DNA of 64,000 bases from the NCBI GenBank assembly GCA_945910005.1, contig OX246749.1:30294476-30358475 (forward strand), in the 5' to 3' direction. Position numbers and translations under genes: made by a program. Positions 10,215-21,075 of the stretch are shown piece by piece. The notes beneath the pieces were generated by a model that was not told where the DNA came from, did no database searches, and was given only the letters and a program-made list of their open reading frames with translations. Within the stretch, counting starts at the first letter, position 1. Each line of letters starts with the position of its first letter. This stretch comes from Isoperla grammatica. Taxonomy: Eukaryota > Arthropoda > Insecta > Plecoptera > Perlodidae.

Positions 10215-11111
10215 TCACTTAAAACATTGTTTAAGAGTAGTCAAAGACTGTCCACATTTTATACACAAAACAAAAAGTTCTTTCAAACACTCCCAGAGCA
10301 CTAGAAACACGTTGTATGTTTTTTGGGGGGATCTTGAAGAGCCATTGTTGCCCGTATTATTCGTAACACGTCGTGTCGAATGACACTCATCGTCGGTAAC
10401 TTCGTCGTCGTCGTCACCGGAGCTATCTTCCGTTCGTAAGTCGTCATCTGAGCTGTTTTCGAACAATGGATTCTGAAACGATTCGTTTAACTCATTGTCA
10501 TTGTCACCCTCCAACGCCCACTCGTCACTATCAACATCTGTTGTACCGGTCTCGACATGTAGCTTCGACCAGGACCCACCTATTAGCTCGCATTGGATCC
10601 CGATTTCCCGAGTTAAATTTCCTTGTGCTGGCGATTTAGACCCACTTCGTATATAATCAATGTCAGGTTCGATTTCAATTTGTTCAACAGCTGTTCCAGC
10701 ATCCTCCGCCACGACACTATCATCCAGAGCTTGCTGTACCGTTTTCCTTCTGAGATACGCCGATTCCCGTCGCCTTTTATTTGGTGGGGGGGTTATTGGG
10801 GTGGATTTCGACGTGCCCTTTAGTTTTTGAGTGGGTACAGAACATTTTTTCAGCACAGGATTTGATTTGAGGCCAAATTGGGTTTTTAAATGTGAGGAGG
10901 GCTCAAAGTCATCGTTGACAAAGTGAATAGAACAAACTACAGAACGTTTACTGGGAGTAAAACCTTTACGACTAATTTTACTTTCCCACGCGCGGTAGCG
11001 AACAGGTGAATTGTCACGATGTGGGAATTTATGAAAACTAATTTTCTTTTCATTTATTATCGTCGGCTTATCATTTCTGTTGTTGCACCCATAAACACAA
11101 CAAATAGTCAT
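10215..11111 (-). CDS. THAP DNA-binding N-terminus of the transposase
   Basis: The 298-residue frame starts at 11111. It opens with a THAP zinc finger: MTICCVYGCNN, then ISFHKFPHR, RYRAWESKIS, SVVCSIHFVNDDF, and the closing PVLKKCSVPT that corresponds to the AVPT box. C2CH ligands are visible as C-x4-C and C-x2-H. A basic segment (NKRRRE), then a long acidic low-complexity stretch (residues about 190-250, runs of D and E), link the finger to a C-x2-C segment (FVLCIKCGQSL) just before the TGA at 10215-10217. THAP domains bind the transposon ends in P-element and Kolobok systems. Without readthrough the product would be a DNA-binding protein lacking the catalytic core. Confidence 0.82.
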   Translation of the reverse strand: MTICCVYGCNNRNDKPTIINEKKISFHKFPHRDNSPVRYRAWESKISRKGFTPSKRSVVCSIHFVNDDFEPSSHLKTQFGLKSNPVLKKCSVPTQKLKGTSKSTPITPPPNKRRRESAYLRRKTVQQALDDSVVAEDAGTAVEQIEIEPDIDYIRSGSKSPAQGNLTREIGIQCELIGGSWSKLHVETGTTDVDSDEWALEGDNDNELNESFQNPLFENSSDDDLRTEDSSGDDDDEVTDDECHSTRRVTNNTGNNGSSRSPQKTYNVFLVLWECLKELFVLCIKCGQSLTTLKQCFK

Positions 11112-11500
11112 TTTTAAGTCAGTTCGAGTATTTACATATTTTCACGTGTTTACTAAACTAAAGACCAGTTATCAGCTAGGCGTGTTATACATAATCACAA
11201 AAATCGACACTGATCACACGCAAACACACGCAGAATGAAGTGTAATGCTCAGTCTGTTCTCGATGACCATATGAAACAAGACTCAAACACGTGCAACCAG
11301 ACCTTCAACTCAAATAACCACGGTTACTGTTTCACCACTGTATAAATAATTACTACTGTCGTTACTACTATTATTATTAGGTTACTATTAAAGAACAACT
11401 ACTACACTTTTAGTTCTTAACACTGCAGATCTAACAAAAAAGTACGACACGCTTGACAGAAGAAACAACAATGATTGAGCGTGTCACGTTGGGCGCACAC
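11112..11500. promoter_or_regulatory. Upstream region of the transposase gene
   Basis: This non-coding stretch lies 5' of the minus-strand transposase ATG and inside the transposon, so it must hold the transposase promoter. I could not identify a TATA box or start site with confidence. Confidence 0.35.
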
Positions 11501-11743
11501 GTGCAGTCAAGATGCAGGCTCGGCCGAGCTGGCGACTCTCGGTTGGGTCGGTGACGTCACGATCTCAGTCCCGTCACACATGTGCAGTCAAGATGCAGGC
11601 TCGGCCGAACTGGCGACTCTCGGTGGGGTCGGTGACGTCACGATCTCAGTCCCGTCACACATGTGCAGTCAAGATGCAGGCTCGGCCGAGCTGGCGACTC
11701 TCGGTGGGGTCGGTGACGTCACGATCTCAGTCCCGTCAACTTC
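11501..11743. repeat. Three 81-bp subterminal repeats containing CRE-like palindromes
   Basis: Units start at 11501, 11582 and 11663 (81 bp each, nearly identical). Each holds GGTGACGTCACG, a palindrome containing the canonical CRE TGACGTCA, and a GCTCGGCCGAGC dyad (GCTCGGCCGAAC in the middle copy). They lie about 110 bp inside the right terminal repeat and upstream of the transposase gene. Possible roles are transposase-binding sites or promoter elements. The 27-codon period leaves open frames that are not genes. Confidence 0.85.
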
Positions 11744-11854
11744 ACCCGCGCATATCTTCGAAATCAATGGACGGATTTGAATGATTTCTTTTACGTTCGT
11801 CTTTTTACAACAGTTTGTACAAGCAGTGAAAAAACAGTTAAGTCCAGCCCACCT

Positions 11855-12577
11855 TTATAAACTCACTTCAATTTTGTGCGGTTTTCATGGGGAAACTACC
11901 CTTTCACCTTAAGACGGATCTAGATGAGAACTAGGGGCAGACGAGGACTTCACTCGGTTGCCTCGTATGACAGGCAGAGTATTCCCAAGGCCATACAGGT
12001 ATACATTGCTAATACATACTGATTCATAATACATAGGTAGGGCTACCATTTGCTACATCAACTGTAGTTAAACCATGGACTTATAATAGTACGCAGTTAC
12101 TATTACAAGTCCATGGTTTAACTTGGAACCGAAAGTTCTTGTAACAAGAGCATTATTGACGACATATTTTGGTTTACTTTCCGACTATTTTAAAGCACCA
12201 TAAAGCAAATTGAACCGACACAATCGCGGGTTCCATGAGGTAGGCGGACGTACAGCCTTAACGTCAGAATTCACCAAACTGTAGTAAATGCAGATTTGAA
12301 ACTCTTGGCTGGTTTCAAGAAATACTACATAGAAATCATCTATTAGCTGCCGTGCTTGTTTGGAGCAAATATCACTTTAGACTTTAGAGGCAACACATTC
12401 ACAGTTATTCGTTGAGCAAGTGGGTAACACACGACGGGGCACCAACAGAGTAAGAACAATATTAATAAAAAAATAATCTTTACTTATAATTACATTATTT
12501 ACAAACAACAAACAATTCTAGAAAATTGAACTAAGAATCACAATCATTTAACCTACTAGGCCTACATAATAGTCCAA
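11855..12577. other. Unassigned sequence with one strong hairpin
   Basis: No gene is supported. The only notable structure is the hairpin at 12067-12123. Confidence 0.5.
12067..12123. repeat. Near-perfect hairpin, about 27-bp stem
   Basis: AGTTAAACCATGGACTT at 12067 is mirrored by AAGTCCATGGTTTAACT ending at 12123. The pairing continues inwards through ATAATAGTA / TACTATTAC to a loop of only a few bases, with about one mismatch. It could be a short palindromic insertion or the tip of an eroded element. Confidence 0.85.
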
Positions 12578-13885
12578 GAGCCAGCAACATAAAAGCTCCC
12601 CTCATAAGGTACATATGTTTTGACTATTGGAATAGGAGCGGAAAAACTACTCTACTAACAAAACGCGCGTCTTACTCCTCAACGTGGGGGCTTTTAGGCC
12701 CCACAGGGGGCCAAAAAAGCCGAAAAAAGGCCCAAGGTTCCCCTCATAAGGTACATGGATGGAAAAAACGCCATTTTGTAGAGATAAGTGTCCCAAATAG
12801 GAATTCGAAGAGTAAGACGGGATATTAGGGGGCGTTTACCGATCAGACGCCATTTTACCTAAAAAGGGCCATTTTTTATTTTCGCACATGCATGCGCTTA
12901 AACACTCAAATCATATCCGGAAATGTCTCGAGACGTAGAAAAACATACATTTTAAAGAAATTTTGGGTTATTGTCCTCGCCAGACGCCCTCAAAAGCGGC
13001 CCAAAAAGGCCAAGGTTCCCCTCATAAGGTACATGGATGGAGTAAACGCCATTTTGTAAAGATAAGTGTCCCAAATAGGAATTCGAAGAGTAAGACGGGA
13101 TATTAGGGGGTGTTTACCGATCAGACGCCATTTTGTCCAGAAAGGGCCACTTTTTATTTTCACACGTGCACGCGCTTTAACACCCAAAACATCCTTAAAT
13201 GCCCCTAGAGGTGAATACATTTCATAGATATTGTGTGATGTCCTCGCCAGCCCCCCCCCCCCCCCACCGCCTCGATCCGGATGCGATAGTTTTGAAGCTC
13301 CGCTTACAAAAAGTGGACCTTTTTTAATAAAATGCCGTCTGATCGGTAAACGCCCCCTAATATCCCGTCTTACTCTTCGAATTCCTATTTGGGACACTTA
13401 TCTTTACAAAATGGCGTTTACTCCATCCATGTACCTTATGAGGGGAACCTTGGCCTTTTTGGGCCGCTTTTGAGGGCGTCTGGCGAGGACAATAACCCAA
13501 AATTTCTTTAAAATGTATGTTTTTCTACGTCTCGAGACATTTCCGGATATGATTTGAGTGTTTAAGCGCATGCATGTGCGAAAATAAAAAATGGCCCTTT
13601 TTAGGTAAAATGGCGTCTGATCGGTAAACGCCCCCTAATATCCCGTCTTACTCTTCGAATTCCTATTTGGGACACTTATCTCTACAAAATGGCGTTAACT
13701 CCATCCATGTACCTTATGAGGGGAACCTTGGGCCTTTTTTCGGCTTTTTTGGCCCCCTGTGGGGCCTAAAAGCCCCCACGTTGAGGAGTAAGACGCGCGT
13801 TTTGTTAGTAGAGTAGTTTTTCCGCTCCTATTTCAATAGTCAAAACATATGTACCTTATGAGGGGAGCTTTTATGTTGCTGGCTC
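12578..13885. mobile_element. Foldback element with long, internally repeated arms (1308 bp)
   Basis: The outer ends are GAGCCAGCAACATAAAAGC (12578) and its complement ending at 13885. Both arms of more than 600 bp mirror each other around a centre near 13250-13270 that contains a C-run. Each arm contains two direct copies of a block of about 115 bp (12739-12855 and 13014-13128 on the left, the inverted counterparts on the right), each starting with GGTTCCCCTCATAAGGTACA. There is thus a fourfold inverted-plus-direct architecture. No transposase is encoded. No convincing target duplication was found. Confidence 0.88.
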
Positions 13886-16800
13886 TCCGTCTATAATACT
13901 TTCATGTACATATTGAGTAGATATTTGTTGTAATAGAAAACTTTATAGTGATCACATTTCATTTTCAAAAGTTGATTCAACTTAAGACAAACCATGGTTA
14001 CAGTAGTTTTAATATCGAATGATGAAAGTGTGAGCGTGTGGCCTCGCCTGAAACGTATGACATAGTTAGGCTACGACAAACACGTATAATAGGAACAACA
14101 AGACAGCAATAACATTTTAACAACACGAGATAACCATAAAGTATGAACACATCGGGATATCATCATTGTCTATGCCAGTTGAAGGAACTAGGAACCTACC
14201 TAACAAAAGAAATAAATTGGCACTCGATGGTCGAGTTGTTGGCACTCGATGATAGAGTTGTTGGCACTCAATGGTCGAGTTGTTGGCACTCAATGGTCGA
14301 GTTGTTGGCACTCGATGATAGAGTTGTTGGCACTCAATAGTCGAGTTGCTGGCACTCGATGGTCGAGTTGTTGGCACTCGATAGTCGAGTTGTTGGCACT
14401 CAATAGTCGAGTTGCTGGCACTCGATGGTCGAGTTGTTGGCACTCAATGGCCGAGTTGTTGGCACTCGATGATAGAGTTGTTGGCACTCAATAGTCGAGT
14501 TGCTGGCACTCGATGGTCGAGTTGTTGGCACTCGATAGTCGAGTTGTTGGCACTCAATGGTCGAGTTGTTGGCACTCGATGGTCGAGTTGTTGGCACTCG
14601 ATAGTCGAGTTGTTGGCACTCGATAGTCGAGTTGTTGGCACTCAATGGTCGAGTTGTTGGCACTCGATGATCGAGTTGTTGGCACTCGATGATCGAGTTG
14701 TTGGCACTCAATGTTCGAGTTGTTGGCACTCGATGGTCGAGTTGTTGGCACTCAATGGTCGAGTTGTTGGCACTCGAAGATCGAGTAGTTGGCACTCGAT
14801 GTTCGAGTTGTTGGCACTCAATGATCGAGTTGTTGGCACTCGAAGATGGAGTTGTTGGCACTCGAAGATCGAGTTGTTGGCACTCAATAGTCGAGTTGTT
14901 GGCACTCGACGATCGAGTTGTTGGCACTCGATGATCGAGTTGTCGCACTCAATAGTCGAGTTGTTGGCACTCGATAGTCGAGTTGTTGGCACTCAATGGT
15001 CGAGTTGTTGGCACTCGATAGTCGAGTTGTTGGCACTCGATGGTCGAGTTGTTGGCACTCGAAGATCGAGTTGTTGGCACTCAATAGTCGAGTTGTTGGC
15101 ACTCGACGATCGAGTTGTTGGCACTCGATGATCGAGTTGTCGCACTCAATAGTCGAGTTGTTGGCACTCGAAAGTCGAGTTGTTGGCACTCAATGATCGA
15201 GTTGTTGGCACTCGATGGTCGAGTTGTTGGCACTCGATGATCGAGTTGTTGGCACTCGAAATCGAGTTGTTAGCACTCGATGATCGAGTTGTTGGCACTC
15301 AATAGTCGAGGTGTTGGCACTCGACGATCGAGTTCTTGGCACTCGACGATCGAGTTGTTGGCACTCAATAGTCGAGTTGTTGGCACTCGATGGTCGAGTT
15401 GTTGGCACTCAATGATCGAGTTGTTGGCACTCGAAGATCGAGTTGTTGGCACTCGAAGATCGAGTAGTTGGCACTCGACGATCGAGTTGTTGGCACTCGA
15501 TGATCGAGTTGTTGGCACTCGAAGATCGAGTAGTTGGCACTCGATGTTCGAGTTGTTGGCACTCAATGATCGAGTTGTTGGCACTCGAAGATGGAGTTGT
15601 TGGCACTCGATGATCGAGTTGTTGGCACTCGATGATCGAGTTGTTGGCACGCGATGATCGAGTTGTTGGCACTCAATAGTCGAGTTGTTGACACTCGAAG
15701 ACCGAGTTGTTGGCACTCGAAGATCGTGTTGTTGGCACTCGATGGTCGAGTTGTTGGCACTCAATAGTCGAGTTGTTGGCACTCGAAGATCGAGTTGTTG
15801 GCACTCGACGATCGAGTTGTTGGCACTCAATATTCGAGTTGTTGGCACTCGAAGACCGAGTTGTTGGCACTCGATGATCGAGTTGTTGGCACTCGACGAT
15901 CGAGTGTTGGCACTCAATAGTCGAGTTGTTGGCACTCGATGATTGAGTTGTTGGCACTCAATAGTCGAGTTGTTGCACTCAACGATCGAGTTGTGGGCAC
16001 TCAATAGTCGAGTTGTTGGCACTCGACGATCGAGTTGTTGGCACTCGAAGATCGAGTTGTTGGCACTCAATGATCGAGTTGTTGGCACTTAATGGTCGAG
16101 TTGTTGGCACTCGACGATCGAGTTGTTGGCACTCGATGGTCGAGTGGTTGGCACTCAAAAGTCGAGTTGTTGGCACTCGACGATCGGGTTGTTGGCACTC
16201 AATAGTCGAGTTGTTGGCACTCGATGATCGAGTTGTTGGCACTCAATAGTTGAGTTGTTGCACCCAATGATCGAGTTGTTGGCACTCCATGAACGAGTTG
16301 TTGGCACTCGATAATCGAGTTGTTGGCACTCAATAGTCGAGTTGTTGGCACTCAATAGTCGAGTTGTTGGCACTCGATGATCGAGTTGTTAGCACTCGAT
16401 GATCGAGTTGTTAGCACTCGATGATCGAGTTGTTGGCACTCAATAGTCGAGTTGTTGGCACTCGATGATCGAGTTGTTAGCACTCGATGATCGAGTTGTT
16501 GGCACTCAATAGTCGAGTTGTTGGCACTCGATGATCGAGTTGTTGGCACTCAATAGTCGAGTTGTTGGCACTCGATGATCGAGTTGCTAGCACTCGATGA
16601 TAGAGTTGTTAGCACTCGATGATCGAGTTGTTGGCACTCAATAGTCGAGTTGTTGGCACTCGATGATCGAGTTGTTAGCACTCGATGATAGAGTTGTTAG
16701 CACTCGATGATCGAGTTGTTGGCACTCAATAGTCGAGTTGTTGGCACTCGATGATCAAGTTGTTGGCACTCTGAGATCGAGTTGTTGGCACTCGATGATT

Positions 16801-17624
16801 GAGTTGTTGGCACTCAATAGTTGAGTTGTTGGCACTCAATTGTCGAGTTGTTGGCACTTGAAGATCGAGTTGTTGGCACTCGACGATCGAGTTGTTGGCA
16901 CTCAATAATCGAGTTGTTGGCACTTGATGATCGAGTTGTTGGCACTCAATAGTCGAGTTGTTGGCACTTGACGATCGAGTTGTTGGCACTCGATGGTCGA
17001 GTTGTTGGCACTCAATGATCGAGTTTGGCACTCAATGATCGAGTTGTTGGCACTCAATAGTCGAGTTGTTGGCACTTGACGATCGAGTTGTTGGCACTCG
17101 ATGGTCGAGTTGTTGGCACTCAATAGTCGATTTGTTGGCACTCAATAGTCGAGTTGTTGGCACTCGACGATCGAGTTGTTGGCACTCAATAGTCGAGTTG
17201 TTGGCACTCGATGATCGAGTTGTTGGCACTCGATTATCGAGTTGTTGGCACTCAATAGTTGAGTTGTTGCACTCAATGATCGAGTTGTTGGCACTCAATA
17301 GTCGAGTTGTTGGCACTCGACGATCGAGTTGTTGGCACTCGAAGATCGAGTTGTTGGCACTCAATGATCGAGTTGTTGGCACTCAATGGTCGAGTTGTTG
17401 GCACTCAATAGTCGAGTTGGTGGCACTCAATAGTCGAGTTGTAGGCACTCGACGATCGAGTTGTTGGCACTCGATGATCGAGTTGGTGGCACTCAATAGT
17501 CGAGTTGTTGGCACTCGATGATCGAGTTGTTGGCACTAGATGATCGAGTTGTTGGCACTCGATGATCGAGTTGTTGGCACTCAATAGTCGAGTTGTTGGC
17601 ACTGAATGATCGAGTTGTTGGCAC

Positions 17625-18064
17625 TCAATAGTCGAGTTGTTGGCACTCAGTGATCGAGTTGTTGGCACTCGATGATCGAGTTGTTGGCATTTGATGATCG
17701 AGTTGTTGGCACTCGAAGATCGAGTTGTTGGCACTTAATAGTCGAGTTGTTGGCACTCGATGATCGTGTTGTTGGCACTCGATGATCGAGTTGTTGGCAC
17801 TCAATGATCGAGTTGTTGGCACTCAATAGTCGAGTTGTTGGCACTCAATAGTCGAGTTGTTGGCACTCAGTGATCGAGTTGTTGGCACTCGATGATCGAG
17901 TTGTTGGCATTTGATGATCGAGTTGTTGGCACTCGAAGATCGAGTTGTTGGCACTTAATAGTCGAGTTGTTGGCACTCGATGATCGTGTTGTTGGCACTC
18001 GATGATCGAGTTGTTGGCACTCAATGATCGAGTTGTTGGCACTCAATAGTCGAGTTGTTGGCAC
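17625..18064. repeat. 220-bp higher-order duplication inside the minisatellite
   Basis: The ten-unit block starting at about 17625 recurs at 17845 with the same private variants (GGCATTTGATGATCG, GGCACTTAATAGTCG, GATCGTGTTG). This indicates recent unequal exchange. Confidence 0.85.
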
Positions 18065-18169
18065 TCGATGGTCGAGTTGTTGGCACTCGATGGTCGAGTT
18101 GTTGGCACTCAATGATCGAGTGGTTGGCACTCAATGATCGAGTGGTTGGCACTCGATGGTCAAGTTGTT

Positions 18170-18470
18170 GGCACTCGTTGGTCAAGTTGTCGGCACTCGA
18201 CAATCGAGTTGTTGGCACTCGACGATCGAGTTGTGGGCACTCGTTGGTCAAGTTGTCGGCACTCGACAATCGAGTTGTTGGCACTCGACGATCGAGTTGT
18301 GGGCACTCGTTGGTCAAGTTGTTGGTACTCGATGATCGAGTTGTTGGCACTCGACGATCGAGTTGTGGGCACTCGTTGGTCAAGTTGTTGGCACTCGATG
18401 ATCGAGTTGTTGGCACTCGACGATCGAGTTGTGGGCACTCGTTGGTCAAGTTGTTGGCACTCGATGGTCG
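18170..18470. repeat. 66-bp higher-order repeat at the right edge of the minisatellite
   Basis: Here three unit types cycle: GCACTCGTTGGTCAAGTTG, GCACTCGAYRATCGAGTTG and GCACTCGACGATCGAGTTGT. This gives about four to five copies of a 66-bp super-unit that is distinct from the main array. Confidence 0.85.
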
Positions 18471-19557
18471 GGTTGTTGGCATTTAGTGGTCGAGGATACT
18501 GCGAGATGCTATTTTCCGCAATCATCATGGTGCTCCGCAACCCAGTGTTTCGACTGAAACATAATGACAGGAAACTTAAAAAATATGATCAAGTCAAAAT
18601 ATTTACACAAATAATAAATAACAATTTCTTAAATAAATATTATATTTTTAACAATTTTTTATATTTTTATATTTTTTATTTATATATTTTTTTACAAATA
18701 TTTTATCAACACGAAGTTTTCTTCATAGTGACCTACAGTTAAAGAAGTTGATTTATTTCATTTTATTCCAATCATTATGTTCCAGGGATTCACAATTTTA
18801 GTCCTTTGCACAACGCTCGAAAAATGCCTGATCGGTTTAAAGTTGGGTCAAAGGATGACATATATCAAATGAAAGCTTAAAACGAGCACTTTAAAAAAAT
18901 TCATGATATACCTCTGGCAAATCCAGCTTTCTTTGTCAAAACCAGGGTCAAAGATCAAATTTGTAACTTTGTTAATAATTTTTAATTAAATAATGAAATA
19001 TGTTTGCAAGTTTAAACATTCACTTTTGGTAAGGTAGATGTATTATATTTCTTAAAAAAAAATTAAATTACTCGCGACTTTTTTTTGACCTTGATTGGGG
19101 TCAATTTCCTTAAAATGGGTAATTTCTAAAATTTTCTTCGATTTACTGGCCAAAATTCATTATATCAACGTACTTACTCATAAATATGTTAAAAGAATAG
19201 TTCTTATTGTTATCACTTTGCTTGCACGGTTTTCATTCAAAATGGCGGCCAATGGTCAATAGGTAAGTATCGTCAAACTAGGTCTAGTAACTAAAATATT
19301 ACTTGTGGGTACTCTAAAGACGTAGAATTTTAATTGCAATTGCCATAACGAATAATAATATTATGTATTGATCGTAAGAGAATGTAATTGTCATATAACT
19401 TATAACTATTTAAGTTTATTACTGAATTTTTATTAAATATCTTCAGCAATCAGGATATTCTTGAATTGGTGTGCTACTGTAACAAAACACATTGTTAGAA
19501 AAGAGCCGGACTATGTTAAGATACGTGATATGATAGTATTATGTTATATCTACCTTA

Positions 19558-19980
19558 AGCCAACGGTTTATCCGCGGTCGCTTAGCCGGTTCCCATACGA
19601 ACACCGAAGTTAAGCAATCTCGGGCTAGGTCAGGAGGTGGATGGGTGACCACTTACCTCTGAAACACTAGTTACCGTTGGTTAGAGCAGATTGGAGGGTT
19701 AGAAAGCTTGTGTTACAGCTTCGTTCTTCTCGTCAACTGCTCGGCAGTCCAGGTTAGTGGAGGAACCCATAGGATTGGCCAAAGTTACACCGTCCTTTCA
19801 GATGGGACGTAAAGCCGATGGTCCTCTTGGTACTTTTCGACAGGAGTAGGCTACGTAACGGTACAGGCGGCTTCCCCTCCTCCCTTCCTCATTATCATTC
19901 ATCAATCATCACTCATCAGGCCAAAGAGGGCATTGTGCCCTACACTGGCCTTAATTACAATAAAATAAAAATAAAATAAA
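19558..19980 (+). mobile_element. 5S rRNA-derived SINE (SINE3-like), 423 bp
   Basis: The insertion is bounded by the 12-bp target duplication ATATCTACCTTA (19546-19557 and 19981-19992). Its head (19560-19682) is 5S-like: complementary ends CCAACGG/CCGTTGG, GAAGTTAAGCAA (box A region), and GGATGGGTGACCAC (box C region). The body contains CCTTTCAGATGGGACGTAAA and the tail CACTGGCCTTAATTACAATA followed by (AAAAT)n. The matching site in the other foldback arm (near 21620-21632) lacks it, confirming insertion. Confidence 0.9.
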
Positions 19981-20119
19981 ATATCTACCTTAGCAGTCAC
20001 TGTCAAATTCATCAGATTAATCACCTTCTGACTGACTGGAATTCTCATGCTGGCTACTGGTACTGGTATTTTTACAATCCTTCAGCTTACAAGGGTGAAA
20101 CACTTTAGTTGATTGGTCA

Positions 20120-20382
20120 CAGGGGCGTCGGAACCGGGGGGGCAAGGGGGTCAATCTACCCCCCTGTGCTTGCACAGGGGGGGCGAGAGTAACGTCTCGC
20201 CCCCCCTGAAAAAATGGCCAATATGAATTAAATGCATTTTAGAGTACAGATTCCGCTTACTCCTTCAAGCGATTTCAGAGGCTGACTGCATGGTAACTTA
20301 CGGATTTTTTTTTTACAAAATGTTGCAAAGTCAGCTGGAAAGTTCGCATCCCCCCTGGAAAAATAGACTTCCGACGCCCCTG
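20120..20382. mobile_element. hAT-type MITE, 263 bp
   Basis: The 14-bp terminal inverted repeat CAGGGGCGTCGGAA lies at both ends. An 8-bp target duplication ATTGGTCA lies at 20112-20119 and 20383-20390. The homologous place in the right foldback arm has a single ATTGGTCA-like site and no insert. It is non-coding. Confidence 0.93.
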
Positions 20383-20700
20383 ATTGGTCAAACACTCACA
20401 GGTCGGCATCTTGCAAACACGGCAACAGTTACAGGCTAGGAGATCCATAACGGTTAAAGGTACTGGAGCTCCAATCATCCACTCGTTGCTCAAATCTCCT
20501 TCTGCCGTGGTTTTCCATCCATAGCCACACGAATCAGGAACATCAGGGTTGGCTTCCAAGCAACCTATCTATAGATCGTGTTTGGTTGATAGCTTGCAGC
20601 CACATGTTATGAAGCAGTATAGACAATTGTTTCAAGGTGGTAGCTGATTAGACTTGATATCATCACATTTACTTCTAAAAGCTCGTAGCGCAGCTGGTGG
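20275..20700 (-). pseudogene. Cys-rich mobile-element protein fragment, left arm
   Basis: Read on the minus strand, 20560 to about 20395 encodes NPDVPDSCGYGWKTTAEGD, then ISNEWM-like and LLACNCCRVCKMPTCECLTN before the hAT MITE breaks it. It mirrors the right-arm fragment. The CxC-rich ending resembles the tesmin/CXC-like C-terminus of transposon-associated proteins seen in insects and cnidarians. It is not functional. Confidence 0.6.
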
Positions 20701-21075
20701 ACGCTTGACCACCAAAAATCGAACACAATTCAATGTGTAAAAACTAGCGAGTTCGTTGAGATTCAAAGTATGTAATACCCTTCCTGACCTCCATGCACTG
20801 GTTGTGACAAAGGTTGGAATTCATAGTCGGCCACTACACCTAGAGTCACCCAATGTTGCTATGGATATGTTTTCTGTATGGGAAATAACATGCAAGAAAC
20901 TGTTACCTTGTTAACAACGGACGCATCTTGGTGTAGGGGACGACTAATGAGTTCCAGCCTGAATGAGCTCATTCAGTGGTAAAGGGAAAAAGAGAACTTT
21001 GAATATCATTAGAAAACACCCGCATTTCTGTGTCAAGCCAAGCACTTGATGGGTCAGGACTGGAGAGTTACTATC

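Larger units (their letters stand above)
7601..11854. mobile_element. Two-gene Kolobok-like DNA transposon (4254 bp)
   Basis: Terminal inverted repeats of 18 bp with one mismatch (AGGTGGGCTGGACTAAAC at 7601 and the complement of GTTAAGTCCAGCCCACCT ending at 11854) bound the element. TTAT flanks both ends (7597-7600 and 11855-11858). Inside are a plus-strand P2X7-C-like gene (7965-8423) and a convergent minus-strand THAP-plus-DDE transposase gene (11111 to 8898). The transposase type and the TTAT flanks fit the Kolobok superfamily, whose usual target is TTAA. One in-frame TGA is the only obvious lesion in the transposase. Confidence 0.85.
14210..18490. repeat. 4.3-kb minisatellite of a 22-bp dyad unit
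   Basis: About 194 direct copies of a 22-bp unit of the form GTTGGCACTCGATGATCGAG fill this interval. Each unit contains the dyad CTCGA-NNN-TCGAG, so each can fold. Variation is concentrated in the centre of the dyad (ATG, ATA, ACG, AAG) and the base before it, giving a small set of unit types. Because 22 is 3n+1, three units equal 22 codons and long open frames appear on both strands; these are not genes. Occasional shortened units (for example near 14941 and 15138) and longer-range duplications are present. Confidence 0.97.

Noticed and set aside
11475..11784. Protein-coding ORF of about 100 codons
   Set aside because: It comes from the 81-bp subterminal repeats; several frames are equally open.
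12990..13473. ORFs of 135 and 80 codons on opposite strands with shared peptide
   Set aside because: They are mirror images produced by the inverted arms of the foldback element.
14210..18490. CRISPR-like array
   Set aside because: Units are contiguous 22-bp direct repeats without unique spacers, in a eukaryotic context.
14117..18742. Many long ORFs (up to about 240 codons) on both strands
   Set aside because: They are produced by a 22-bp repeat with few stop codons. All frames give the same 22-residue cycle and no gene features.
19560..19682. Functional 5S rRNA gene
   Set aside because: It is the head of a SINE with target duplications and a non-5S body. The sequence departs from 5S at several positions.
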